Below are positions 47,362 to 59,537 of a stretch of DNA of 64,000 nt, one piece after another. The notes under the pieces were generated by a model. It saw nothing but the letters and a program-made list of their open reading frames with translations, was not told the origin of the DNA and searched no databases. The stretch is from Oopsacas minuta (lineage: Eukaryota > Porifera > Hexactinellida > Lyssacinosida > Leucopsacidae). The translations under genes were made by a program, and so were the position numbers. Numbering within the stretch: position 1 is the stretch's first letter; every line of letters starts with the position of its first letter. The DNA lies in the NCBI GenBank assembly GCA_024704765.1, contig JAKMXF010000221.1, positions 248,001 through 312,000 on the forward strand. Direction: 5' to 3'.

Positions 47362-48482
47362 CTATTTGTAAATGAGAGGTTTGGCATCTGTATTTCTTAC
47401 AATTTGGTATCTGTATACCTTCACTTGTTTATACCTTCTAACAACTTGTTTCCAACTATACACACTGTAGGTTATTATCAGTGCAATGTTGAATAGATTT
47501 CTCCCAAAGAATTGTAACTGTGTTACGATTACCATAAGTATGTATAGCTTTATGGGAAATTCCATATTGTCGTTTAGATGATATATTGTTTCAAAAAACA
47601 AGGGTTTTCTAACGCACTTCCAATGAAGTATTGAACAGTTAACTGTGCGAATTCTCCAATTATTTGCATTGCAAATCCCATCATTAGAATAAGAGAGAAG
47701 TATTTATACGATTTGACATTCTGCTCAAAACTACTCAATACGTTTAGTTCTTCCTCGCTACCATGATTCTTAATTTCAATACATCTCCTTTTGAGCACGC
47801 AGTATAAGTTTTTTGATAATTTTAGTAATATGACGTAATCTGCGAATAGTACCCCCAGATAGAAAACCAATACAGGAAGAATGAATACAGGGAAGAGAGG
47901 GAGTCCTTGAATAATAATGCATTTGATTATGCTATATGTAAGATATACAGCTACCCAATGATCCTTTGAATTCTTGTAATTATTGATCATCTTAATTATA
48001 TGCAACGTTAATACATTCATCAAAGACAGGACGAACACAAGCGTGGCATGGCTAGCACCTACCAATACATTATAAGCTGTACCCCATTGGTAATATAAAG
48101 CTAGTTGTGTTCCAGCCCTAAGTGAGCAATTTGTTGTAAGCTGGTACTCAGGGACTGGGACTTCATGCTGTTTGCTTAGAATATGGAAATAATCTATAAT
48201 ACCGACAACCCGATAAATAGCCTCGAATACAAGAACAGCGAGTATAATCCTGTTCTTTGTGTAATTATCTTTTGCATTTTGTTCAATTTCTTTAGATTTA
48301 TACTGAGCACGATATTTAGCATTTTTGGATCGATCACGATCTTTTTGTATCAACTTTACTAAATATACAATATATCCAAGAGAGTAGAGAATGATAATTG
48401 ATTGGAGTATTAATCCTGCACATATGACACTGATAAATATTGTTTGAGAGATTTGCATTTCCTCTTCTTTGGATTGATACAT
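47362..48482 (-). pseudogene. Orphan multi-pass (about seven-span) membrane protein with a frameshift
   Basis: The reading frame 48482 to 47574 gives 302 residues with about six hydrophobic segments (near 10-40, 78-100, 140-165, two in 180-225, 262-285). It stops just after 'ALENPCF'. A second frame, 47601 to 47362, continues with 'FETIYHLNDN', another long hydrophobic stretch ('LYILMVIVTQLQF') and a basic tail. The switch falls in a run of six T (minus strand, about 47594-47599); one extra T would join the frames into about 380 residues with seven spans. This may be a real disabling indel or a homopolymer error in the assembly. The protein resembles no family I know. A receptor-like topology with a Lys/Arg-rich first loop is visible, but function is unknown. 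Confidence 0.6.
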
Positions 48483-48854
48483 TTATAACTATTTATAGAT
48501 CTGTACAAGTGATATATTTGGGTATTTAGCCGTTGTTGTCATTTTTTGATTGTGTAACACAAATAACCCATTACCATTTGATTACATTGTTAGCATCCTC
48601 TGAGTTAATTCATTCCCTTAATCAGTAATTTAATATTACCGTAGGGGAAAGATCCTATATTTTTCCTGTTTCTTTGCCAAATCATGTTAATTGATGTTTG
48701 TATGTCATAAACTCATAATTATGTAATACCCATAGACATTGATTTTGATTTCACTCCGAATTAATTAATACTCTGCAAAATGAAATGTTATCACAAATAA
48801 TGTCTTAGAATACAGGCAAATAGATATAGATTACACTCATTGCAGTTACAACAA
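48483..48854. other. Divergent intergenic region between the orphan membrane gene and KANSL3
   Basis: 372 bp, strongly AT-rich, no credible open frame. It probably holds both promoters. Just before the KANSL3 ATG a pyrimidine-poor 'ATTGCAG' could be a splice acceptor of an unseen 5' exon, but this is weak. Confidence 0.4.
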
Positions 48855-51025
48855 ATGATAGAAGTAATATTCAGTGAACACAAGTATAGTCGTCTCTACC
48901 CAGTATTTGGTCCTGAGGGTAGAGCAGTTAAACATATTTGTCCTGGTACAGATGTTCCCCGTCTCAACACTTTTCAGCGAGTTGGAGGAGATGAATCGGA
49001 CAAGGAGGAAGTTGATGTCATGGAACTAGAGGAGAAGCATGACAAGTACCAATATGAGAGTCTTCACCGTATGAGTAGTAACCTCAGTTATTCACGGGGT
49101 GGTGTCCTCTACTACAACAGGAAGACTATGTTCTCTGGTCTGCGTGAGACTAGTCAGCATTTGGACATGGCTAAAATTGCTATTCGTTCTCAAAACACAA
49201 ACACGTTCTTAGAATGTAAGCTTAACTGTATACGTATTTAATCTACTCAATTTATACTCTTATATCCTTATAGCTCCAGCTTCTGGAGACAATAAAGTTG
49301 AGAAAGATAAACCTCAAGAACAGGAAGTAACTCCTCTGGGAGAGATAGATCTTGTGGGAGAAGATATACAAGAGGTGAGTTCTGTAGAAGGAGAGGAGGG
49401 AGAGAGTAACGGTAGTGCTGAGCAATGGACTCCTATACAACACTCTCTGTTCACAGAAGTTAACTACTGTCTGCAGGAATTGTACTTACAGAGATTATCA
49501 ACACGAGAACATCCCTTAGAGCCTATTATCAGGAGGCTTGACACGGAGAAATACACAGAGAAGGTAAGTAACTATTTTTAAGCTATTCTAATAGAATTAA
49601 TATCACACACATCACATTCTTAGGTCAGAGCAATTCTAACACGGTATGAGTGGAATGAGAGACTAACCTCCTGGCTACACAGCTATTTCCTGGAGCTATT
49701 AGATAAGAATATACTCCCTATATATCTTGATGTTCTGCAGACATTACACAACAAATGTCCTCTCCTGACACAAGCTATGCTCGGGTCCACTGTACGCGGG
49801 GAGACAGGAGTAGGACTACAGCTGTTACTCTCTAGAGTTTGGGATCCAGCTTTGGGCGGGATTAGATCTCTTGATCATTCTATCTCTAAATTTGAGAGTT
49901 CTCCTACTTTTATAATTATCCCTTCTTGTAACTTTGGTGGCAGAGCTAGATGGTATATGTGGAGAAATCAACTGCAGAGACTTGGAAAGATCCGTCAATG
50001 TTGTTTGACTAAAAAAGTATTTCTTAACAAGCCGGGAATAGTTAAAGTTAGTCAGGTCACTAAGAGGATATTTAAGATTGTGTATACGCAGGTAATATAT
50101 TTCTATAGGATTTGTAGTAGTAATATCTCAGATAGTTTATTTCTCTTAGATAAGACACGAGAGCAAGAAGTATCCAGATAATCCTATCATATTGGTTGGG
50201 TGGGGTGCAGGAGGAGTGATTGGGGCTCGCCTCTTGCACCTACCAGCTGTGACGTCGTTGATTTGTTTAGACTATCAAACACGAGGTTGGCTATTGGAAC
50301 CTTCTGTGTCAGAAGACCCTCTCTATCAAGCTAGCAAGCCATTCATGTTGGTAGCCCCCTCCGGTAGTCCGATCAGCTCAGAACCTTACCTCAGAGTGCT
50401 GAAGGAAAGTGCTCTAGCTTTCTGTGAGCTGTGTTTAGTGGGTGGTGTAGGAGCTGGTCTGCTCGCTTCATATGAAGATCTATATAGTCGTATTACTACT
50501 CAGAGCTCTATAGATGGTGCTATTCTAAGAGCTATACAGGAGTTCTTGATATGTATACTACCCTCTCGTTATCAACTTCCTTTTCAGCTGCAGACTGGTC
50601 AAGGAGCAGAAACAGATGGTAAGCCTCTTAAGCCTTCTACTGAGCTCAGTACTCTTAAGTCTACTCAAGCAATGACAGCACTGCTAAAGTTCTGTAAGAG
50701 TAGATCACTCTCTCCCAGCAAGAAACATCCAAGAGACTTTCCTTTCTCAAATAGACGTTCTTCTGATAAACCTGGATCTTCTCCTACCAACAACTTTCCT
50801 ACTCCACCTCCAGCTAAGAGAGCTCGTTTGGAAGAACAGTCAGATCACAACAAATCAAGGAAGAAATCTACTGTAGTAGCTGTAACCAAGATTCCTACTG
50901 CTATGATAAGGAAGCTATCTAGTCCTGACATTACTACAAGTAAGCATAGTTCTAAAGAGAAACCGAGAAAGTATGTACCTCATAAGATAGCTAAGAAACA
51001 CAAGCACTCACGGTCTGAACTCTAA
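48855..51025 (+). CDS. KANSL3: KANSL3-like protein (NSL complex subunit 3, alpha/beta-hydrolase-like)
   Basis: Exons are 48855-49215, 49274-49563, 49624-50091 and 50150-51025; junctions keep frame and give 664 residues. The N-terminus has 'LYPVFGPEGRAVKHICPG' and 'LHRMSSNLSYSRGG'. A hydrolase-like core has a strand plus nucleophile-elbow-like turn, 'PIILVGWGAGGVIGARLL', followed by 'PFMLVAPSGSP' and 'CLVGGVGAGLL'. At the elbow the usual Ser is absent (G-W-G-A-G), as expected for the non-catalytic KANSL3. The C-terminus (about 520-664) is Ser/Lys/Arg-rich and disordered. I call it KANSL3 from the overall arrangement and remembered similarity to that family, not from an alignment, so the name is less secure than others. 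Its position near KAT8 supports it. The start may lie further upstream. Confidence 0.66.
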
Positions 51026-51195
51026 TTGATTATACAATATTTTAAGCTATACCAGTTTATTACATTAATTATTATCATGGCTTATCTCTACGTATCTTGA
51101 TATTTGATCCTATTTAAATTGATTTAATTTTGTTAGGAAATTAAGATATTATACAGCTAATCCTGGCACTGTTTAAAATATTTTCTCGGATTATT

Positions 51196-52064
51196 ATGCG
51201 ATCCAGGCGCCTTCCAGAGGCGAATACTCCATCCGACAAGATTAATTTTACAGATGTATCTATCTCGATTGCAGCGCTTTGCCCTCCAGGTAGCAAAGAG
51301 GGAGAACTTAACAATCCCAGTGGCATAACTACACACCCTGAAACTTCTAATATATACATCACTGATTCTCATAATCATAGAGTGCAAATATTCGATCCGG
51401 ACGGGAATTTCATATCAACTTTTCATAATGATGTAATTATGCATGAACCATGTGGAATCTGTATTTTTGAAGATAGAGTGTTCATTACTCAGAACCCAGG
51501 TCACTTTATAATGGTGTTTAGAGAGGATGGTACATTTATTCAAAGGTTCGGAAAACAAGGTAGAGACAATCCTGGAGAATTCATTCACCCTTACGACATA
51601 GAAATAGATAGAACAAATGGTGATATCTACATTTGTGATTTATTGAATGATCGATACAAATCTATACAAGAGACTATTATTTTAAAACTATGTTTAAATC
51701 TAAGTTAACTATCCGCGCTCATAACATTAAGATTATAAATCAAGAGCTCTTTATTTTAAACCAGACCGCTACAGGAGAGCTACACCACATTTACGAGGAT
51801 TCTTTATGTTTAACTACTATATGTACGAAAATCTCTAATCCAATCAGCTTTGATATTGATAAAAATGGTAACTATTTAGTGCTGCAATATTTCTCCTGTC
51901 GAAATTTCGAAGTATTTTCTAAAGAAGGAGAGTTTTTGAAGAGTATGCTAGTTGGAACATGTTTTGGTATGCCTCGTGCTCTTGTGATTGATAATAGAGA
52001 CAAAATTTGGATTGTCTCTAGGGAAGATAAACGGAAAGATTCAAAATGTCTTCGCATTTACTGA
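51196..52064 (+). pseudogene. NHL-repeat protein with a single-base frameshift
   Basis: An NHL beta-propeller protein of about 289 residues split over two frames. The first, 51196-51708, has clear repeats: 'NNPSGITTHPETSNIYITDS', 'NHRVQIFDPDGNFISTF', 'HEPCGICIFEDRVFIT' and 'IHPYDIEIDRTNGDIYICD'. After 'LLNDR' the expected continuation 'IQIYTRDYYF' is found in the next frame, which runs on to the stop at 52062-52064 ('MPRALVIDNRDKIWIVSRE'). The shift lies near 51653, where one base seems to be missing. There is no RING, B-box or coiled coil, so it is an isolated propeller rather than a TRIM protein. Whether it is a pseudogene or an assembly error cannot be decided here. AATAAA lies at 52079-52084. 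Confidence 0.65.
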
Positions 52065-52078
52065 TTTGCTAATAATAT

Positions 52079-52084
52079 AATAAA
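52079..52084 (+). terminator. Polyadenylation signal AATAAA of the NHL gene
   Basis: Canonical hexamer 15 bp after the stop. Confidence 0.45.
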
Positions 52085-52225
52085 GTTTTGTATATTTTGC
52101 TATCATATAAGTGAAATGCTATGATCATTTGCAATACGTATTCATATTTCCAGATACTTTGTTCAATGCTTAATTAACCGTTATAGTTTATATATGAGTG
52201 TAATTCTTATTAGTTGTGAAGTGAA

Positions 52226-53338
52226 ATGAGCATTAGACAGCACCCATCCGGGGGAGAAGCTGGACAGCCTCCTATCGGGGGTACACCCCCTCTAAATTCG
52301 ATACATTTTGCAGGGTTCAATCAGAATCATGGCTGCTTTGCTATCGGTATGGAGAATGGGTTTAGAGTGTATAACAGTGATCCAGTTAAGGAGAAGGTGC
52401 GTCACACATTTGATCCTCCAGGTCTTGGATTCATAGAGATGCTATTCCGCTGCAATTATCTAGCTTTAGTAGGCCGTAGTGGGAGTAAAGAGGAAGTATT
52501 AAACGCACCGAACAGAGTTGTAATCTGGGATGACTTACAGAAAAAAGAAGCGATAACATTAGAGTTCTCTTCAGACGTGAAAGCTGTCAGATTAAGGAGA
52601 GATAGAATTGTTGTTGCACTCTCTAAAGTTATAAAAGTAATACTGCTATACTATTCATATAATCTGTAATTATTTGTCTTATTATAGGTTTTTACATTCA
52701 CTCAATCTCCAATCGAACTACTAACGCTAGAGACAGGACTGAATGAGAGAGGGATCTGTGTCCTGTGTCCCTCTTCTTCTAACTCTATCCTTGCTTACCC
52801 TGGTACTGAGATCGGTAAGGTACATATTGTGAATCTGGGGGTGCTAGAGAACAACAGTCCTACTATCATAAATGCTCACGAGACACCTGTCATCTGTCTA
52901 GCTCTCAATCAGGAGGGAACAAACCTAGCCACTGCATCTGAGAAAGGAACTTTAGTCCGTGTATTTGACACTGGTACTGCAAAAATTATACACGAAGTAC
53001 GTCGTGGTACCAGCTCTGCTAACATATACTGTATTAACTTCAGTAAAGACAGTACTATGTTGTGTGTCAGTAGTGACCATGGAACTGTACATGTATTCCT
53101 ACTAAGCAAGGATTCTAGCAGTCAGCCTAAAACTGGTATTTTCAAGCTAATGGCTACACCACGTAGTGAGCTGTCCATCAAAATGCCTGAACACACTGAC
53201 AGGATATGTGCATTTACAGAAGACCCGCAGGGATTGGTAGTAGTGGGACTTGATGGAAGTTATAAGAAGTATTCAATCGAAGATTTGAAGGGAGGATACC
53301 AGGAGGATAAGACTTGTCACCTGCTCGATCTCTCGTAA
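52226..53338 (+). CDS. WDR45B: WIPI3 / WDR45B, PROPPIN of autophagy
   Basis: Exons are 52226-52636 and 52688-53338; 353 residues (human 344). PROPPINs are seven-bladed propellers that bind PI3P and PI(3,5)P2 on autophagic membranes. Landmarks are '[21 protein letters not shown]', '[13 protein letters not shown]', '[12 protein letters not shown]', '[14 protein letters not shown]', '[10 protein letters not shown]'-type blade ('[16 protein letters not shown]') and '[12 protein letters not shown]' with '[10 protein letters not shown]'. The two-arginine phosphoinositide motif, usually L-R-R-G, reads V-R-R-G, so both Arg are kept. Sequence detail favours WIPI3 over WIPI4. The N-terminus has a short Gly/Pro-rich extension. 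Confidence 0.9.
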
Positions 53339-53525
53339 TAATCTATTTTATCTATCTCCCGCCCCAGTAGAATATGTGTATTGGATTATGTAATGAGTTA
53401 GTATTTGTATATATTATGTGTTTGGGAATAATGTACACAATAGCTCTATTGCTCTGTTCATTTTTATAATTCAGTACAATAATTACGCTTTTTGAACATA
53501 TTTATACATTAATATTCTATTAGAC

Positions 53526-56500
53526 ATGCAACTTGTTGTTCTATTTGTTGTTCCGTTGTTATCTCTAACAAGCTGTCTGTCTGCTAATACCACACTCTGT
53601 GCACAGTGCTCTTTTCACGGGATATGTGATGTTAATTCCTCCTGTATATGTCTCCCTAATTGGTCAAACACTATGTGTAATAACTTTACGAATCCTTGTG
53701 CTAATCTCTCTCTATCATGTGCTAATAACGCTACTTGTCATCCTAACAATATTTCTCCTAATATCACACTTCAAAACACTAGTTTATCTCTCAATTATAC
53801 ATTCACTAAGCCATCAGAATTATTACTTAATATTAACTGGAATTCTACACATGAATGTAATTGTTCTTCTTCCTACTCAGGCGTAAGGTGAGTTAATTAT
53901 TATAGTTTATTCATTTCTTAATTTTTCCGTATTAGATGTTTAGCTATTAATGGCTTGAAGCCTGGTAATATAGAAGATACCTGTTAACCTAGTGAGTCAT
54001 ATCGTATGTTTGTGACTATTAGTATTCACTTAAATATCTAATATTACATTATATCTTACAGTATACAGCACATGTATAATATTAGTAATATTCAGATTAT
54101 ATGAGTCTACATATATTCTATAGATGTGAACTGGAGCGTTGTGAATCAGCCATTTGCTATAACCACGGAGATTGTCTATTTGATACAGTTACTAATAAAA
54201 CTATATGTGATTGTCATTACAAATACAATGGCACTAGATGTGGAGACTGTCTATCTTGTTCAGATGGCTCCTCTATCCCTGACACCACGGTAGACTGTAA
54301 TAACGGATTCTGTGAGATAACTGGAGATAGCTATACATGTCATTGCTCTAATGGTTATACAGGAGAGCATTGTTCTGATGATATTGATGAGTGTAATGAA
54401 CCAGGGATATGTAATTATGGGATGTGTTCTAATTCTATTGGAAATTATCACTGCGATTGTTCAGGTAAGATTTGTAATTTCCTGATCAGCTGATAAATCT
54501 GTTAACCTTGTTGCTGTATTTCTAGATACAGGATACACGGGCTTAAATTGTAACCAGGAGGTGTTTGAATGTAATTCACACACTTGTGAGAACGGAGGAA
54601 TGTGTAAAGAAGTTGATGGGTCTGGTTATCAGTGTAATTGTGTAGCTGGGTGGTCAGGTGATAATTGTGGAATTGATATTAATGATTGTGAGGGGGTAGT
54701 GTGTCAGAACGAAGGAATATGTGATGATAAGTTAAATTCCTATCTCTGTACCTGTAGTCAAGGATATGAAGGAACACAGTAAGTATTTGTGAGTTGTGTA
54801 ACGCTGATAAATAATATTATAATTCTTTCTGTTTGTAGTTGTGAATCAGCAATCAACTATTGTAAGACAAATCCCTGTATCCATGGTGATTGTAACTCCT
54901 TACAGACCAGTTATTCCTGTGATTGCTACCCTGGTTATGCTGGAGAGGATTGTAATGAAAATATTAATGAGTGTTCTCCTAATCCTTGTGTACACGGTTC
55001 ATGTATTGATGGAGTGAATAACTTCACTTGTCAGTGTAATACAGGTTATACTGGTGAGTTATACAGGCTTATATATTTGTTCGTATTTAATTCAATTTGT
55101 GTGTAACAGGTGAAACTTGTGGAGAGAACATAGATGATTGTTATATGAATCCGTGCGGACTACATGGTAACTGTACTGATCTCTTGAATAACTTTACATG
55201 TAGTTGTGATGTAGGGTATAATGGAGAAGTGTGAGTTAGGCTATTACATTATTTATTTATTCTATTATTGTCCTCTAATTCGTTAGGTGTGAAAATCTAA
55301 TAAATTATTGTATGACTGAGGATTGCTCTAATCACGGATCCTGTACTCCATCCAATTGTACGACTGAATGCAGTTCATATACTGACTTCTTCTCATGTAC
55401 TTGTAATGTTGACTTCACAGGCAAGTTTTGTGAGGATAATATAGATCACTGTCTTAACAACAATTGTAGTAATGGAGTATGTGCAGAAGAGACAGGAGGT
55501 TATACGTGTATGTGTAATGATGGATTCTCTGGAGAGTTCTGTACAGTTAATGAGAGCAGTTGTATTGATAATACCTGCTATAATGGAAGTTGTATTGAGC
55601 ACATACCCAAATATGTTTGTGAATGTTATGTGGGATTCGAAGGTGGATTTTGCGAAACTAAAATCAATTATTGTGATAATACGACTTGTAATAACGGTAC
55701 ATGTATGGAGGAGATTGGCGATTCCTCTTGTCTTTGTGACTCCGGGTATTATGGAGAAATATGCCAGAATATAGATCTGTGTTATAACAATAACTGTATT
55801 AACGGTAACTGTACAGAGATTAATAATAACTCTTATTCCTGTGTGTGTGATGCTGAGTTCTCTGGAGAGTTCTGTAATATTTCTATTCACTCTTGTTACT
55901 ATAAGACATGTGCTAACAACGGATCTTGTTTAGAGAATGATAGCATAGGAGAGTGTGTATGTGGATCTGGGTATACTGGAGAGCTATGTGAAGAGATAAT
56001 ACTTGAATGTGAATCTGAGCCTTGTTTGAATGGAGGAGAATGTACTGGCCTTGTAACCGGATATAATTGTACATGTCCCGTCCCTTATATAGGAAATATA
56101 TGTGAGATTGAGCTCAATAGCTGTGTACAACACTTGTGTAATCTAACCCTTGATATGTTGTGTGTTGATACTGATCTCCCCAATAATTCATGCTATTGCT
56201 CTGATGATGTCATAATTACAAGTTGTATGGGAGTATCTTATCTATGTGATTCGCATAATTGTAATAACAACGGTATATGTAGTGTAATTGGAAATTCTCC
56301 TGAGTGTATTTGTCCTATGAATTACACTGGAGATTATTGTCAGTATCTAACTGATCCGTGTTTATCAAATCCTTGTATGAATAACGAAGTTTGTAGTCAG
56401 CTTAGTCAAGATACTTTTGAATGTGTTTGTTCATATCCTTATACCGGAGAGTTCTGTGAATCCATGGTTGTGTCCTGTAACGATACTGAGAGCTGTTCTA

Positions 56501-59500
56501 CAATTGGATCTAAGCTCTGTATCTCTAACTTCACACAAGAAACTTGTCAATGTCATCCTGCCTATTATGGTACTAATTGCTCTCAGCTGTTAGATTGTCC
56601 CACTGGATTATGTACTCACATATCATGTTGTATTGTAGTGAAGGGATCATTTAGTTGTTCTATGAATTGTAGCACTCCTACCACTACCTCCACAACAACT
56701 CACCCTACCACAACAACTATCTCTACTACAACTGTTTCTACTACAACTGTCTCCACAACACCTACAGTATCCAGTACAGCCCCTCCCTACAATCCATGTG
56801 ACTCTCAGCCTTGTAACCATGGTGACTGTACAGCAAAGGGGGATAACTTCACCTGTGAGTGTTCTCTTGCTTACACAGGAGATGATTGTAACACGCCTGT
56901 AGATTTCTGTTATCAGGTAAGTGCTGTATATGTGTATATATGTACTATATATGTAATATTAACCTATGTCATAACTCATAATAGGTAGTTTGTGGTAATG
57001 AAGGAGTTTGTGAGAATGATACATATTCCTATATCTGCAAGTGTGAGCCTACTTTCTATGGAGATCTGTGTTTGTTCGAGTCACCTGAACCAGAGGCTCT
57101 ATTCCAAGATTGTGGTAACAAAACTTGTAAATATATTTTCAATAACGGATACTGTGATATGAATTGTGCTGAAAAAGAGAGCTGTCTGTTTGATGGACTG
57201 GATTGTTTGGAAGATCTCAAATGTACTAATTCTAACTGTGAAACTATTTATGGAAATAAAGCATGTGATAAAGAGTGTGATAACGAGCCGTGTCTATTTG
57301 ATGGAGGAGATTGTCTACCAGATTATCTATCTTACAACCATGAGTTCTCTACAGGTTCTCTTATCATTATTGTGAAGTCTCTAGAACTTTCTTATGCATT
57401 TAGCGACCATTCTCTAACACAAATCTTATACCATATCAGTAAAATTCTACACACAATTGTAATAGTAGAGTATATAAGCGAGCTAGATAATACAGTTCGT
57501 GTTGAACGGGATATTGTTGATTACGAATACAAGTATAAGATCGTTACTAATATAGAGAACTCCCTGTGTAGAGATTATTGCTATAGAACTACTGAGAAGG
57601 CAGCAGATCATTTGAATGCTTATCTTATTGATTATTCTATTGATACAGATGAGTACACTATCCTGCAGATAACAAGTAATGAAGATACTAAACAGACTGA
57701 ATTATGGCCTATACTAACTGGAGCATCTATTGTAGCTGTAATATTGCTTTTGATTATTGGTACTAGTGGTGTAATCATTCGCAAGAAGCGACCAAGAAGA
57801 ATGTATTTCCCCAGAAGGTTATCTACTATCACTACAAATAGTGAGAGAGCTGCTCTTGTGGATGCTGAAGATCCTGATCCAATAAGTAAGTATACTTCTG
57901 TTACAAAAGAGGAGCATAATTCTAAGAGAATTAAACTCGATTTACCAACACATTCAACAACATCTAGTAACACTATGCCTGACTCTAAACCACCTCCTTA
58001 TGAGTATTTCAATCAGGAATACATACCAAATGCCTTATTTCATCCCTTACAAGAACACAAAACATATCCTCAAACTAGCATAGAGCTTGATCAGCTGTTA
58101 GTTGGTTCACTTTCTACAGCTTATCCTATTGATCCTGCTCCTAGCTGTGATTCTGTTAACGTTAGAGGAATAGGAGGCTACACACCACTCAGCTTAGCGG
58201 TTATAATAGGTAGCCCAACTGTATGTGGCTTTATGCCTTTCCCCGCTCTTCCTATACTTACCTCTACTAACAGTAATATAAATCAGTATCAAACTACACT
58301 GAATAGTGAAATGTTATCTGTAGAAGATCTGTTGAGATTAGGTGCTGACGTGAATTTACCCAATGATCAGGGAGCCACGCCTCTACACCTAGCTGCTATG
58401 TACTCTCGCTCTGATGTAGCAGGTCTCCTTATTGTGTCAGGTGCCCATATTAACCCACAGGACAGGCAAGGTAGAACTCCATTACACACAGCTGTTGCGT
58501 CTGGTGCCAAAGGTGTGTTTCAAATTCTAATAGCAAATCGTAACCTGAATATAGACCATCAAAGTATTGATGGATCTACAGCTCTGATGCTAGCTGCTAG
58601 ACATCTCAATAACGATTTATTATATGATATGCTAAGTGCAGATGCTAATGCTAACTTATTAGATAAGAATGGGTATACTGCATTACATTGGGCAGCTGCA
58701 GTAGATAATGCTGTTGCTATACAAACTCTGATTACTCACTCAGCTGATATTGATTATCCTAATTTCAGAGGAGAGACCCCTCTCTTCCTAGCTGCTAAGG
58801 AAGGGAGTACTGATTGTGTTAAAGTGCTACTACAGAATGCAGCTAGTTCTCAGATCACAGACTTTTTCGGACGTTATCCTATCGTTGTAGCAAATGAACG
58901 TCTACATCAGGATATTGAGTTTATACTGGATAATAGTCCTATACCTGCTTGTCAAACAGGAAATGTAAATACAGATACAAAGCACAATTTAGCTGATGTC
59001 ATATCCAAAGGTACAGTTTCTAAATCTAAGACAGAATCGAAGAGAATTAAGAAATTATCATCTCCTAGTTCTAAAGTACATCCATTCACTCCTAGCCCTT
59101 CTATACCATCTGATTTGTCTTCAGGCTTTGAAGTAAAAGTCGAGGCATCATCTCCCTCTCCTATGCTACACAATTCTGCTTTCTCTATTACAGTCATGCC
59201 TAATACTATTGATTACTCTGATTGTGTCGCAAAACAAATTATTGGTAACCATCCACTAAATTCTGCATCACAACTAACCCTCACTCACCCTTACCCTACT
59301 CCACCCACTGTACAAACAGAGCTATCTAAACATCTGCTAAATTCTCTATCAGATCTCCCTTACCCTTCCCATTACCCTTCACCTGAATCTTCTATCAATA
59401 CTATATCTCCTATTAACTTACTGAATGGAGATATTATTGTGAATCATGGCTATCCGAATCACTTAGATGTAAACTCTCTTATAAATCAGAGGAACTATCT

Positions 59501-59537
59501 TACTGATCCTGACTGGGACGAGTTTGGTTGCAGCTAA
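53526..59537 (+). CDS. NOTCH: Notch receptor
   Basis: Exons 53526-53887, 54124-54464, 54526-54778, 54839-55053, 55110-55230, 55287-56916 and 56985-59537 join in frame into 1,824 residues. Order: signal peptide (about 1-20), roughly 24 EGF-like repeats of which a few are degenerate, a Thr/Ser-rich linker (genomic 56670-56800) before the last two EGFs, two LNR modules ending 'CLFDGLDC' and 'CLFDGGDC' (three is usual), a heterodimerisation-like region, one membrane span ('IVAVILLLIIGTSGVII') followed by 'RKKRPRR', about six ankyrin repeats ('GATPLHLAA', 'GRTPLHTAV', 'GYTALHWAA', 'GETPLFLAA'), and a Ser/Pro-rich PEST-like tail. Ligand binding would be followed by cleavage and release of the intracellular domain to CSL. 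The RAM motif appears as MYFP, with Tyr for the usual Trp. I see no furin-type RxKR site before the membrane. Confidence 0.93.
56670..56800 (+). repeat. Thr/Ser-rich low-complexity tract inside Notch
   Basis: ACT/ACA/TCT-rich imperfect repeats such as tctactacaactgt encode about 40 residues dominated by Thr, Ser and Pro. This looks like a mucin-type O-glycosylated stalk between EGF blocks. Confidence 0.75.

Noticed and set aside
50210-50260. Active serine hydrolase reading of the KANSL3-like core
   Set aside because: The turn after the strand is G-W-G-A-G without a Ser nucleophile, so catalysis is not supported.
53888-54123. Possible extra exon in the longer first Notch intron
   Set aside because: The 236 bp interval contains stops in the needed frame and no EGF-like cysteines; the direct join of 53887 to 54124 restores an EGF repeat cleanly.
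55393-55890. 165-codon minus-strand frame inside the Notch EGF array
   Set aside because: Its periodic Ile/Thr-rich sequence simply mirrors the EGF repeat codons on the other strand.
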